From NCBI GenBank assembly GCA_023269825.1, contig JAGDWI010000001.1, positions 740,492-804,491 of the forward strand: 64,000 nucleotides of DNA. The letters are read 5' to 3'. The notes below the pieces were generated by a model. The model saw only the letters and a list, made by a program, of their open reading frames with translations. It was not told the origin of the DNA and did no database searches. The position numbers were made by a program, and so were the translations under genes. Source of the stretch: Desulfurococcaceae archaeon. GTDB lineage: Archaea; Thermoproteota; Thermoprotei_A; Sulfolobales; Desulfurococcaceae. This document shows positions 15,408-23,719 of the stretch, one piece after another; position 1 is the first letter of the stretch, and the number at the start of each line of letters is the position of its first letter.

Positions 15408-16581
15408 TTGAAACAGATGTAAAAGCATATGATATCAAAATAGTTAAAGGTACTCCTATTATCCATAACATATTGATCTCCAATAGCGTTCTTGTGTTAA
15501 CGTACTGTAATCCCCTCGCGTAACCTACACCAGCTATAGCTCCAAGTAACGCTAACGTGAGAGAACTAGGAATATTTAAACCCACGAGTAGAATAACAGT
15601 GAAAGCTGTGCTCAATTGAACGATGAAACTTGTAGCTGGAGTTAAAGGAGTTATTCTGCCACCAATAGTCTCAGCGATCCTATACCCCCACAATAATGCA
15701 CCAAGTAGAAATGCTATCGAAGAATATGTAATAGCTATTGTTGACTTCAAGGATTCGTTAGAAGCCTCCTTATTAATTGTCTCCAAGAAGACTGTTAATG
15801 GCCCTGCTGCATTTCCAACATCGTGTGCACCATAGCTAAAAGCCAGCATGAAAGACGTTAAAGTCGTTGCGTAACTGTAAAACCAGTCGCCATTGATGGT
15901 GCCTACGCGTCGATGAATATTGAGCACAATCATATATGATACCAGTGTTAATATAAGTGATAATGAAGTAGCGAGGATCACCGCTATGATAGATGGAAAG
16001 ATCCTTAAATAAATCAAGCACTGTACTGTAAACATCGCTGTGTATACATAGATGAACCCTATTTTTGAACTTAAGCTATGTCTACTGTGCTCTATTAGGA
16101 TACTTAATCTATAGAGCATAATGGATAGTAGCATCGCTATTAACGGAGTCGTTATCCAAGATAGCGTGATAATGAAGACTCTATCCCAGAATACGCACTC
16201 ATAACCACATGAAGCTAAACCAGATCCAAGTATTCCCCCTACAGCTAGTTGACTAATACTCACAGGAATTTTATACGTTACAGATAGCAACGCTAATAGG
16301 AGAGTTGAAGCCACTGCGGAAAGTAAGCTTATAATTATTCTTCGAGGATCAATCATTGACCCGAAGTCCACTATGCCTCTAGCATAGGTTCTAGAAACAT
16401 ACTCACCTATGAGAACTGCTCCAGTTGACATAGCGATCGCGTTTAATAAATACGCTCTCCTGGTATTCACTATCCTCGCACCCGATAATACTCCTACTAA
16501 TTTACCAATGTCGTTTGCACCGTTGATCATAGCTAATAAGAACACCATTATGGCTCCCAAAGTAATGCTCTCTATGTACAA
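15394..16581 (-). CDS. pitA: Inorganic phosphate transporter, PiT family
   Basis: 395 residues, about ten transmembrane helices. The two PiT signatures are present in inverted-repeat halves: AMINGANDIGKLVG near the N-terminus and SYGAHDVGNAAGPLTVF near residue 240. PiT proteins import phosphate, usually as a metal-phosphate or with Na+/H+. The start is TTG with GGTG seven bases upstream. A TGTACA-ATTA-TGTACA element covers the start region. The second signature has His instead of Asn (GAHD), a variation also known in the family. Confidence 0.88.
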   Translation of the reverse strand: MYIESITLGAIMVFLLAMINGANDIGKLVGVLSGARIVNTRRAYLLNAIAMSTGAVLIGEYVSRTYARGIVDFGSMIDPRRIIISLLSAVASTLLLALLSVTYKIPVSISQLAVGGILGSGLASCGYECVFWDRVFIITLSWITTPLIAMLLSIMLYRLSILIEHSRHSLSSKIGFIYVYTAMFTVQCLIYLRIFPSIIAVILATSLSLILTLVSYMIVLNIHRRVGTINGDWFYSYATTLTSFMLAFSYGAHDVGNAAGPLTVFLETINKEASNESLKSTIAITYSSIAFLLGALLWGYRIAETIGGRITPLTPATSFIVQLSTAFTVILLVGLNIPSSLTLALLGAIAGVGYARGLQYVNTRTLLEINMLWIIGVPLTILISYAFTSVSIRLL

Positions 16582-16590
16582 TTATGTACA
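16575..16590. promoter_or_regulatory. TGTACA inverted repeat over the pitA start
   Basis: TGTACA-N4-TGTACA (each arm self-complementary) covers the TTG start and the space to the ribosome-binding site of the phosphate permease gene. A repressor bound here, or a small mRNA hairpin, would block initiation. No binding protein is known. Confidence 0.35.
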
Positions 16591-16700
16591 CCTATTTAGA
16601 CTATATAGATAATCCTAGTTGATGATAATTTAAAATACGGCATAGCTTATAAGCTTTAATCAAGGAGAGTAGCTGTAATTAAAAACAGTGTTTTCGTTCA

Positions 16701-17609
16701 CTATGCTTGTTCTCTTTGATAAGGTGTACCAGTAAACGCTGGAGGCCTAGATTTACCTATTAACCCTGCTACTACTAGTAGTGTAGCAATGTAGGGGATC
16801 GTGTTTATTAGTGGTAATGGTATCAGTGCTTTAGCTGATTCAATGTTCTTTAAATACTCGGTTAACGTCCACAATGAACCAAACAAGAAGCTTCCGCCAA
16901 GAGCATATATGGGATTCCAGTTTGCGAAGTTCACTAAGGCGAGAGCAATGAATCCTCTTCCAGCAGGTAACTCTTTCGTAATGGTGGCTAACCAATCAAT
17001 ACTCAATACAGCACCTGCGAGACCAGTAACAGCTGCACCTATAATTGTCGCTATGAACTGTGTTTTCTCAACGGGTATCCCCACAACGTCGGCTGCCTCC
17101 GGGTTTTCACCGCATGCTCTGACCTTTAAACCATAATCTGTCCTATAGATAACAATGTAGAACAGTATGACTAGTAGCATTGACGCTAGGAATAGTGGTG
17201 AAATCCCTAATCCAGGCATTCTTGGTACTTTTGCCTCATATCTGGGATTATAGTATCCTCTTACTCCCCACACGACTTCTATTCCATAAGCAACGAATCC
17301 TGTAGCAAACATGTTTATTCCTATGCCACTTATAATGTGGTTTCCTTTCAAGTAAACAGTTATGAATGCGTGAATAGCACCTATGAATGCACCCATAGCT
17401 ACTGCCGCTAATACTCCAAGCCACGGGTTCACTGTTTTATCTGCAATAGCTACTGCGGTGAAAGCCGATAGCAACATTATGCCTTCTAAACCAATATTTA
17501 CTACCCCGCTCCTCTCAGCGAATATTTCACCTAGAGTAGCAAGCAGTATTGGAGTCATCGCCCACGTTGACTGAGTAACTATGTCTAGAATTAATCCCTG
17601 CTCAGGCAC
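16701..17609 (-). CDS. ABC transporter permease, nucleoside/BMP type (second permease)
   Basis: About 302 residues with eight to nine hydrophobic helices. The coupling region is VGIPVEKTQFIATIIGAAVTGLAGAVLSID, and LGEIFAERSGVVNIGLEGIML is the signature of the YufQ/BmpC-like permeases paired with BMP-family receptors. A longer frame opens at 17684, but GGTGA precedes the GTG at 17609 by five bases, leaving an 8-base overlap with the upstream permease. It forms the import channel with that permease. Confidence 0.85.
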   Translation of the reverse strand: MPEQGLILDIVTQSTWAMTPILLATLGEIFAERSGVVNIGLEGIMLLSAFTAVAIADKTVNPWLGVLAAVAMGAFIGAIHAFITVYLKGNHIISGIGINMFATGFVAYGIEVVWGVRGYYNPRYEAKVPRMPGLGISPLFLASMLLVILFYIVIYRTDYGLKVRACGENPEAADVVGIPVEKTQFIATIIGAAVTGLAGAVLSIDWLATITKELPAGRGFIALALVNFANWNPIYALGGSFLFGSLWTLTEYLKNIESAKALIPLPLINTIPYIATLLVVAGLIGKSRPPAFTGTPYQREQA

Positions 17610-18681
17610 TGGTTTCACCTCGTAGAGCTCTTCTAATCCTCCATTTCCTCCACATGTACGTGAAACCTGGAACTGCGAGAGCAATAACTATTAATCCTTG
17701 AACAGCTTTAACCATTTCGAGAGGTACACCTGCTCTTATTTGCATTCCACGTGATCCAGCATTTAATGCACCTATAATGATTGCAGCCGGTATAATGAAT
17801 ATAGGGTGATTTAATCCAAGTAAAGACACGGAGATACCGCTGAACCCGAGGCCTGCTAAATTTGATGCACCCGTCGTTATAGCGTATGTTGGGGGGCGAC
17901 CACATATTTCAAGTACACCGGCAAGTCCTGAAACCACTCCACCTAGGACAAATACGTTTAACATAGTAATCCATGGGTTTATCCCAGCGTATCTAGCTGT
18001 TTTTAACCCTATGCCAACTACTCTCATGCTGTACCCGAGGCGTGTACGCCACATTATCAAGTAGATTAGTATTGTTACAAGCAATGCTATTATGAAAGAC
18101 GCAGTTAACTCGCTACCAGGCATAAGAACCGGTAAGACTCCAGAGCGCGGCATACTTATAGTTTTCTCCGGCCTATATGGATCATAGTAAACATATATTC
18201 TCGCGTACTCAACTATCCAGAATGCAATCCAGTTCAACATTATGGTTACAACAACTTCGTTTACTCCCCTTAGAACTTTAAATAAACCAGCTATGAACCC
18301 CCATAAAGCCCCCATCAAGATCCCCATTAGTAAAGCTAAAGGTAAGTAAAGTGCATCAGGTAGCTTCATGGAAGCTATTATTATTGCCCCTAATGCGCCC
18401 ATGAAAACCTGGCCTTCGGCACCAATATTGAATACGCCGGCTCTAGCAGATATCGCGAACGTTAAAGCCGTTAACATCATTGGAGTAGCGTAACTGAGAG
18501 TCATAGCTAGATAGTATGGATCCGCTAAGTTAAGTGAGGTTTCAAATAAACCCCTATAAGCAGCTACAGGGTCGTAACCTCCCCAGCTAATGATAATAGC
18601 ACCTAGAGCTAAACCCGCGATTAATGCTAGTACAACATTACCTAGGTATGTTAAGTACTCTAACTTACTTGAGGAACTCAT
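17602..18681 (-). CDS. ABC transporter permease, nucleoside/BMP type (first permease)
   Basis: About 359 residues, eight to ten transmembrane helices. LTFAISARAGVFNIGAEGQVFMGALGAI is the conserved N-terminal signature, and RVVGIGLKTARYAGINPWITMLNVFVLGGVVSGLAGVLEICGR carries the EAA-like loop contacting the ATPase. It is the YufP-type partner of the second permease. The frame can start at GTG 18690, overlapping the ATPase stop, but ATG 18681 has the better-spaced GAGTGAT element. Confidence 0.85.
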   Translation of the reverse strand: MSSSSKLEYLTYLGNVVLALIAGLALGAIIISWGGYDPVAAYRGLFETSLNLADPYYLAMTLSYATPMMLTALTFAISARAGVFNIGAEGQVFMGALGAIIIASMKLPDALYLPLALLMGILMGALWGFIAGLFKVLRGVNEVVVTIMLNWIAFWIVEYARIYVYYDPYRPEKTISMPRSGVLPVLMPGSELTASFIIALLVTILIYLIMWRTRLGYSMRVVGIGLKTARYAGINPWITMLNVFVLGGVVSGLAGVLEICGRPPTYAITTGASNLAGLGFSGISVSLLGLNHPIFIIPAAIIIGALNAGSRGMQIRAGVPLEMVKAVQGLIVIALAVPGFTYMWRKWRIRRALRGETSA

Positions 18682-18682
18682 T

Positions 18683-20218
18683 TCAATCACTCATACCATG
18701 CTTTATTTCTTCAATAGTGTATCCACCCATCATTAATCCAACTTCTTCTTCGGTGACTTTCCTGGGATCAACTATTCCAGTGAATCTTCCTTCATACATG
18801 ATGGCCATTCTATCGCTTAAACTCATAGCTTCATCTAGATCGGATGAAATCAGTATAACGGCTTTACCCTCATCTCTCATTTTGACTAAGAGTTTTCTAA
18901 TGTACTCGGTTGCACCCACATCTAGGCCCCGTGTTGGTTGAACAGCTAGTATAACGCTTGGTTCCCTACTCAGTTCTCTCCCTACTACTAGTTTCTGCTG
19001 GTTTCCACCGCTAAGAGTTCTAGCTGGAGATGATAACGCGGATACAACGATTTCGAAGTCCTTCACGAGTTTCCCAGCGTATTTCAAAATCTCGTTAAAT
19101 CTCAGGAATCCTGCTTTATTCACTAAGTTTTTATCATATGTGATCCGAGTTAACACGGAATTCTCTGCTACGGACATATCCATGGCTAAACCAGTTCTCC
19201 TATCTTCAGGTATATATGATAACCCCATTGAATACCTCTCTTTTGTACTTGCATGTGTTATATCTCTACCTCCCAGTATTATTCTTCCTTTCAATATTCT
19301 CCTAATGCCTGCAATTGCTTCAGCTAATTCTATTTGACCATTTCCTTCAACTCCCCCTATTCCGAATATTTCACCGTATTTAACACTAAATGATACTCCT
19401 CTTACAGCGCTTACACCTGTGTCTCCAATCACGTGGAGATCCTCTACTTCTACTGCTACCTCGCCGGGAAGTCTAGGCGACTTCTCTATTTCGAATATTA
19501 CTTCACGGCCTACCATTAGTTTAGCTAATTCCCTTGAATTAGTCTTAGTTGTTTCAACGGATCCTACAACTCTCCCTTTTCTTAAGACAGTTACTCTATC
19601 AGTGACTTCTAGAACCTCGCGTATTTTATGAGTGATTAAAACAATTGTTTTACCCTGCTCCTTTAAGTTTCGTAAACTCTTGAAGAGTTCTCTTGTTTCA
19701 ATAGGGGAGAGATTCGTTGTTGGCTCATCGAGTATCAGTACATCAACGTTTCTCACCAGCATTTTTAGGATTTCCGCTCTTTGCCTCACTCCCAGCGATA
19801 AATTCTCGGTCACAGAGTCTAAGGGTACTTTTAGCCCCGTGGTGTTCATTAATTTCTCGATTTCCACTTTCGACGGTTTTGCTCCCTTCAAACCTAGCAC
19901 GATGTTCTCGTATACAGTGAATACTGGTACAAGAGATAAGTGTTGGTGAACCATTCCAATACCCAAGCTTAGAGCGTGAGCCGGGTTTCTCAAGGAGATC
20001 CTTTTACCCTTAATGTATATTTCTCCACGCGTTGGCTTAATCAAACCAGATAAAATCTTCATTAATGTTGTTTTACCTGCACCATTCTCTCCCAGTAACC
20101 CATGTATCTCTCCTTTTCTCAGTTCGAGATCCACTCCTCTGAGTGCTAGTGTACCGTCAGGGTATATTTTCACTATGTTCTTCAATAATACTATGTTGCT
20201 GTCGTCTCCAGTATTCAA
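18683..20218 (-). CDS. ABC transporter ATPase, tandem domains (nucleoside/BMP type)
   Basis: 511 residues with two nucleotide-binding domains, as in MglA/RbsA/YufO. The first has GLLGENGAGKTTLMK, LSLGVRQRAEI and VLILDEPTTNLSPIETRELF. The second has a degenerate Walker A (FGIGGVEGNGQIELAEAI), LSGGNQQKLVVGREL and VILAVQPTRGLDVGATE (no catalytic Glu). This asymmetric pair is normal for the family. TTG start with AGGTG seven bases upstream. It overlaps the next gene by a few bases. A T-rich tract separates it from the receptor gene. Confidence 0.9.
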   Translation of the reverse strand: MNTGDDSNIVLLKNIVKIYPDGTLALRGVDLELRKGEIHGLLGENGAGKTTLMKILSGLIKPTRGEIYIKGKRISLRNPAHALSLGIGMVHQHLSLVPVFTVYENIVLGLKGAKPSKVEIEKLMNTTGLKVPLDSVTENLSLGVRQRAEILKMLVRNVDVLILDEPTTNLSPIETRELFKSLRNLKEQGKTIVLITHKIREVLEVTDRVTVLRKGRVVGSVETTKTNSRELAKLMVGREVIFEIEKSPRLPGEVAVEVEDLHVIGDTGVSAVRGVSFSVKYGEIFGIGGVEGNGQIELAEAIAGIRRILKGRIILGGRDITHASTKERYSMGLSYIPEDRRTGLAMDMSVAENSVLTRITYDKNLVNKAGFLRFNEILKYAGKLVKDFEIVVSALSSPARTLSGGNQQKLVVGRELSREPSVILAVQPTRGLDVGATEYIRKLLVKMRDEGKAVILISSDLDEAMSLSDRMAIMYEGRFTGIVDPRKVTEEEVGLMMGGYTIEEIKHGMSD

Positions 20219-20278
20219 TTATTTACACCTAACCACTACACACTGTATCCGAGCACGATTTAATTTAAGAAAGATAAG

Positions 20279-20292
20279 GAAAAAAATAAAAG
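20279..20292 (-). terminator. T-rich tract after the receptor gene
   Basis: TTTTATTTTTTTCC-type sequence on the minus strand lies just after the BMP receptor stop and before the ATPase gene. Partial termination here would give more receptor than ATPase or permease transcripts, as is common in ABC operons. Confidence 0.4.
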
Positions 20293-20296
20293 TTCT

Positions 20297-21610
20297 TTAA
20301 CCAACATTAAGTGTTGACCTTACTGCTTGTATTGACTCCGATGAATAAGGTACTTTCGCAGCTATGTCGGAGAATGTTAAACCATATACTTGTACTCCAC
20401 CTGGGTTACTCTTGAGTTGCTCCTCTAGTTTCTTCACTTCATCCCATATCCATGAGGGTATAGATTCCCTTATTGCTTTAACCTTCGCGTAAACTTCATC
20501 TCTATTAATGTCTTTTCTACCAGCTTGTATAGCGATTGCTAGGAACGTGTCTAAGTCATCTAGAGTGCTAACTGCTATGCCACCTTCTTTGAGGCCTAGT
20601 TCTAGTACACCACCATATGTGCTCACTTTACCAGCATAGTAGTCTAGGGCTCTTTTAACCGCTTGATATACACCGACATCAACTCTTTTCATCATGGATG
20701 CTATTATGAATCCCGGCTTAATCCAGTCTTGGTCAGCGTCAACACCAATAGCGAATGGAGGTCCCTGAGTTTTGCCTCGGGATTTACAGTATTCTTCAAC
20801 GGCTTCAAATATACCTAGACCCGTGGCCCCCGCAACATTATATACTACTCCCGCACCCATTCCAATCTGTGCTTGAGTAGCTGTTTTACCTCTAGCGGGG
20901 TCGTTGAATGCACCAGTATAAGTGTACAGTATTTTGAGAGGCGTCGATGCGCTGACTCCTGTTTTATCAGCGTATACTTTTTCTCCATACCTGATACCCC
21001 AGTAGTAGCCTGCTTCGAATTTATATAGCACCGGTATCTCCATTCCTAATACGACACCAACAGCTGAGTAATTATAATATCGTGCAACCATAGCTGCGAG
21101 TGCTCCAACTAACGCGCTTCCCTCGTGTTCCTTAAATAAAACACTTAGAACATTTGGTTTTTCAACGTAACCATCAATTATAGCGAATAATTGATTCGGG
21201 TACTCGTCTGCAACTTGAGCCACTGCATCAGTCATGAGGAACCCGACTGCAACTATGACTAAGTATTTTCCCTCTTTTGAAAGTGTTCTAAGGTTCGGTA
21301 AGTAATCCTGCTCAGTTGTACTTTGAACTTCTTTTAACTCTAAACCAAAATCTTTAGCAGCTCTACTCCCACCTAGATAAGCCATGTCGTTGAAGCTTAA
21401 GTCTCCTCTACCACCAATATCGTATACTACAGCTATTGCTGTTTTCCCAGGAGTAACAGTGGTAGTAGGCGTTATGATTGTTGGAGTCGTCGGAGTTGTT
21501 GTAGTTGTTGGTTGTGTTGACATTATATATGCTATTATTCCAATTGCAGCCACTACGACAACTATTACGAGGATTAATGCAGTTGTTTTAGTTAAACCTA
21601 CATACTTCAA
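20297..21610 (-). CDS. BMP-family substrate-binding protein, membrane-anchored
   Basis: About 437 residues from the preferred TTG 21610 (GGTGG five bases upstream; the frame itself opens at 21703). One hydrophobic helix (TTALILVIVVVVAAIGIIAYI) is followed by a Thr/Pro-rich stalk (~20 residues, nearly all T and P) and a BMP/TmpC/PnrA-type receptor domain: VVYDIGGRGDLSFNDMAYLGG, FKEHEGSALVGALAAMVAR and GVDADQDWIKP are family motifs. Relatives bind purine nucleosides. The stalk is typical of crenarchaeal receptors fixed to the outside of the membrane and probably O-glycosylated. Together with the two permeases and ATPase it makes a complete importer, and the divergent kinase supports a nucleoside or sugar substrate. 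Confidence 0.88.
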   Translation of the reverse strand: MKYVGLTKTTALILVIVVVVAAIGIIAYIMSTQPTTTTTPTTPTIITPTTTVTPGKTAIAVVYDIGGRGDLSFNDMAYLGGSRAAKDFGLELKEVQSTTEQDYLPNLRTLSKEGKYLVIVAVGFLMTDAVAQVADEYPNQLFAIIDGYVEKPNVLSVLFKEHEGSALVGALAAMVARYYNYSAVGVVLGMEIPVLYKFEAGYYWGIRYGEKVYADKTGVSASTPLKILYTYTGAFNDPARGKTATQAQIGMGAGVVYNVAGATGLGIFEAVEEYCKSRGKTQGPPFAIGVDADQDWIKPGFIIASMMKRVDVGVYQAVKRALDYYAGKVSTYGGVLELGLKEGGIAVSTLDDLDTFLAIAIQAGRKDINRDEVYAKVKAIRESIPSWIWDEVKKLEEQLKSNPGGVQVYGLTFSDIAAKVPYSSESIQAVRSTLNVG

Positions 21611-21722
21611 AGAATCCACCTTGACTTGATATAAATAACTCCAGTTGAATTTAAATATCTTTCCATGACAAAATCCTTTAATTGGTAAACAATTGGATTT
21701 CACCTAGTTGAGGTTGCAAGTA
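21611..21722. promoter_or_regulatory. Divergent promoter region, receptor gene / PfkB kinase
   Basis: The ~110 bases between the two preferred start codons hold all control signals for the transporter and the kinase. On the minus strand ATATTTAAAT (~21648-21657) and TTATTTATATC (~21629-21639) are TATA candidates. GAGGT at 21710-21714 is the ribosome-binding site for the kinase. A shared region suggests joint regulation, possibly by the PadR protein beyond the kinase. Confidence 0.45.
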
Positions 21723-22682
21723 ATGGGAGAACAATGCGATGTATTACTATACGGAGATCTCGTACTAGATATTATCTTTTACTTAAAGGATCAACTCGTA
21801 ATAACGAGTGGATCCTATATTGTTGAGAACGCTTATGTATCACCTGGTGGAGCAGCGGCGAATACTGCTGTCGCATTATCTAGACTTGGAGTAAGCTCCT
21901 GCCTAATTTCCGCAGTGGGGTACGATGTAGTTGGTAAATACTTGCTCGAAGACCTTGTTAAAGAAAATGTCTCAATAAAATATGTCAAAGTGCTAGAAGA
22001 TAAGAGCAGTGGCATAGTTGTTTCCATAGTTACCAGTAGGAGAGAGAAAACTCTTTTATCCTATAGAAATGCATGCAGAGAAAACATTGTTCCATTAATC
22101 GAGGTCTTAAATGAATTAAAACAAGCTAAAATAGTATATGCATCAGGCTACATGTTCGACAACGTTGATCAAGGATTATCCCTTGTGAAATTATTTAACA
22201 CTACACGTGAATACGGCGTGAAAACTTTCCTCGAATTAGGTGGTTTACCATTTAATAAAGTAAAAGCGCTGAGTGAACTGAAGGGACTCGTAGATTTTAT
22301 TACGTTAAACGAGTGGGAACTAGGAGCTTATTTCAAAGCACTCGATGCCTCACAAGCACTCATAAAACTACATGAAATGTTAAGACCTGAAATAGTATTC
22401 GTCAAGATGGGTGATAAGGGGAGCATCCTTTATGATGGCCATGAAACCGAAGTTGTTCCACCCTGTAACGTGAACGCGGTTGACCCAACGGGTTGCGGTG
22501 ATGCTTATAATGCAGGAGTAATCTATGGGTTAATCCATGGATTAAACCCAGTTAAAGCTGCACAAGTAGGTAATGCCATGGGTGCATACAAGATCATGGG
22601 TCATGGAGCGAGGTTTTTCCCCATGAACATATCTGAACTCGAAGCATTCATGGAGAAAAATTGCCCATGGAACCTAGGCTAA
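21723..22682 (+). CDS. PfkB family sugar/nucleoside kinase
   Basis: About 319 residues of the ribokinase fold. The N-terminal motif is YVSPGGAAANTAVALSRLGV, and the C-terminal signature NAVDPTGCGDAYNAGVIYGLIHG contains the anion hole and catalytic Asp. An in-frame TTG at 21708 is rejected in favour of ATG 21723, eight bases after GAGGT. Divergence from a BMP-type importer suggests phosphorylation of the imported nucleoside or ribose; the substrate cannot be read from the sequence. It ends within the last codon of the convergent PadR gene. Confidence 0.85.
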   Translation: MGEQCDVLLYGDLVLDIIFYLKDQLVITSGSYIVENAYVSPGGAAANTAVALSRLGVSSCLISAVGYDVVGKYLLEDLVKENVSIKYVKVLEDKSSGIVVSIVTSRREKTLLSYRNACRENIVPLIEVLNELKQAKIVYASGYMFDNVDQGLSLVKLFNTTREYGVKTFLELGGLPFNKVKALSELKGLVDFITLNEWELGAYFKALDASQALIKLHEMLRPEIVFVKMGDKGSILYDGHETEVVPPCNVNAVDPTGCGDAYNAGVIYGLIHGLNPVKAAQVGNAMGAYKIMGHGARFFPMNISELEAFMEKNCPWNLG

Positions 22683-23053
22683 TTACTCGTCTCAGCCAGG
22701 TAATCCAGTATCTTCCTAATGGATTTTATGGCACTAACTTTTTCTTTAAGGTATTCAGCTCCTTCGCTTGTAATTGAGTATGTTTTAAGCGGGGAACCAT
22801 CTTCACTTTTATCCCATTTCGAGTAAACTAGTCCTCTCCCCTCAAGATTCTTGAGTATAATGTATATAACCGCGCTTGGAACATCTAGTCCAAAAATTTC
22901 CTTAATACGCTTCTTCACGTCAATTCCACGCATTGAATTCTCACTTAGAATCTTCAATATTGTTAAATGTAGTAACCCCCTGAAAGGTAATGGGTACTTG
23001 CCTCCATGGTGTTTATATGGGTGAATTCCTTGATCATCATTGTGAAACTGCAA
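22679..23053 (-). CDS. PadR family transcriptional regulator
   Basis: About 124 residues: winged helix (LLHLTILKILSENSMRGIDVKKRIKEIFGLDVPSAVIYIILKNLEGRGLVYSKW..GSPLKTYSITSEGAEYLKE) plus a C-terminal dimerisation helix. The N-terminal tail (QFHNDDQGIHPYKHHGGKYP) is rich in His and Asp, which might bind a metal. TTG 23053 is preferred (GGTG six bases upstream) over GTG 23062. Position beside the kinase and transporter suggests it controls them or itself. Confidence 0.8.
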   Translation of the reverse strand: MQFHNDDQGIHPYKHHGGKYPLPFRGLLHLTILKILSENSMRGIDVKKRIKEIFGLDVPSAVIYIILKNLEGRGLVYSKWDKSEDGSPLKTYSITSEGAEYLKEKVSAIKSIRKILDYLAETSN

Positions 23054-23157
23054 GAATAACACCTATTAATACCTATTTAATTTATTTAATTAAGTTACTT
23101 ATATATTTTGCATAGATTGTAACCTTGGAGAGGACGAACACCGTTGATAACCACAAA

Positions 23158-23166
23158 GATATAAAT
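23158..23166 (+). promoter_or_regulatory. TATA box of the candidate ncRNA
   Basis: GATATAAAT with purine-rich CAAA upstream. An archaeal start site about 26 bases downstream would fall at ~23188, exactly where the GC-rich structured block begins. Confidence 0.45.
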
Positions 23167-23188
23167 CTAGTTAGATAATAATTTAACT

Positions 23189-23262
23189 CAGAGCCGCGAC
23201 ACTCCGCAGAGAGTCCCGTAGAGGACGCTGTGAAGCGGAGGCCCTACTCTACTTAAATTTTC
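23189..23262 (+). ncRNA. Candidate structured ncRNA
   Basis: A GC-rich island inside the AT-rich gap 23054-23444, with a TATA box 23 bases upstream and a T4 run at 23258-23261. Two folds compete. In A, CTCCGC (23202-23207) pairs with GCGGAG (23235-23240), enclosing GTCC/GGAC. In B, GTAGAG (23218-23223) pairs with CTCTAC (23247-23252) and encloses CGCT-GTGA-AGCG, a GNRA tetraloop hairpin. It shares CACTCCGC, GCTGT and GAGGCC in the same order with the element at 13.1 kb. Not recognised as tRNA, SRP RNA, RNase P or a C/D RNA. The rest of the gap (23265-23444) shows only GGAGTTTATGCTCC and AT-rich sequence. Confidence 0.5.
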
Positions 23263-23444
23263 TAGGTTACTTGAAGACTAGTAAACCTATCTTAATCCAA
23301 GGAGTTTATGCTCCACGGGAGTTCAGAAGCTGTATTCTCGATGGATTAATTCACGTGGAGGGAATTGAGAAAACCGTGACGGGTAACAATGCGAGTTGAA
23401 ACATAGATAATTACTTAATTAAAGGCTTTTTCCTAAAAATCAAC

Positions 23445-23696
23445 ATGAAGGGGTTGAATTTGGAGAGTAATCGTAAGTTGAAGTGTCCTTTGTGCGGGTA
23501 TGAGGGCTTCAAGGAGGAGTTCACATATATTTATGAAGTCACACTCTACTACATTGACTCAAGTATTGAGAGAGAGGGGCGTGAAAGACCGGTTTTAGTT
23601 ATATGTCCTCGATGTAAACAGGGTTTCTTCTTAGAAGACCCATACCGTAGGTTCAAGGAGAGTGAACTTTATAAAGTAAATAAGCTATATAGGTGA
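23445..23696 (+). CDS. Zinc-ribbon protein
   Basis: 83 residues with two CxxC knuckles, KCPLCGYEGF (~residue 14) and VICPRCKQGFF (~63), separated by a beta-rich segment, so a single zinc ribbon is likely. The function is unknown. ATG 23445 opens the frame, but AAGGGG at 23448-23453 is correctly spaced for the TTG at 23460, which may be the real start. It precedes the HD phosphohydrolase gene by 23 bases and may be cotranscribed with it. Confidence 0.6.
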   Translation: MKGLNLESNRKLKCPLCGYEGFKEEFTYIYEVTLYYIDSSIEREGRERPVLVICPRCKQGFFLEDPYRRFKESELYKVNKLYR

Positions 23697-23719
23697 CTTG
23701 ATCACTGTTAGAAGGATTC

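Noticed and set aside
16621-16670. TTGATGATA as a possible C box between the nucleoside permease and phosphate permease genes
   Set aside because: First base is not a purine and no CTGA or C' box follows at guide spacing.
23030-23040. ATGATGATC on the minus strand near the PadR start
   Set aside because: No D box within 10-20 bases, and it codes for the His/Asp-rich N-terminus of PadR.
23384-23402. GAGTTGAAACATAGA resembling the 3' end of a CRISPR repeat
   Set aside because: Only one copy in the gap, with no spacer-repeat periodicity and no cas genes nearby.
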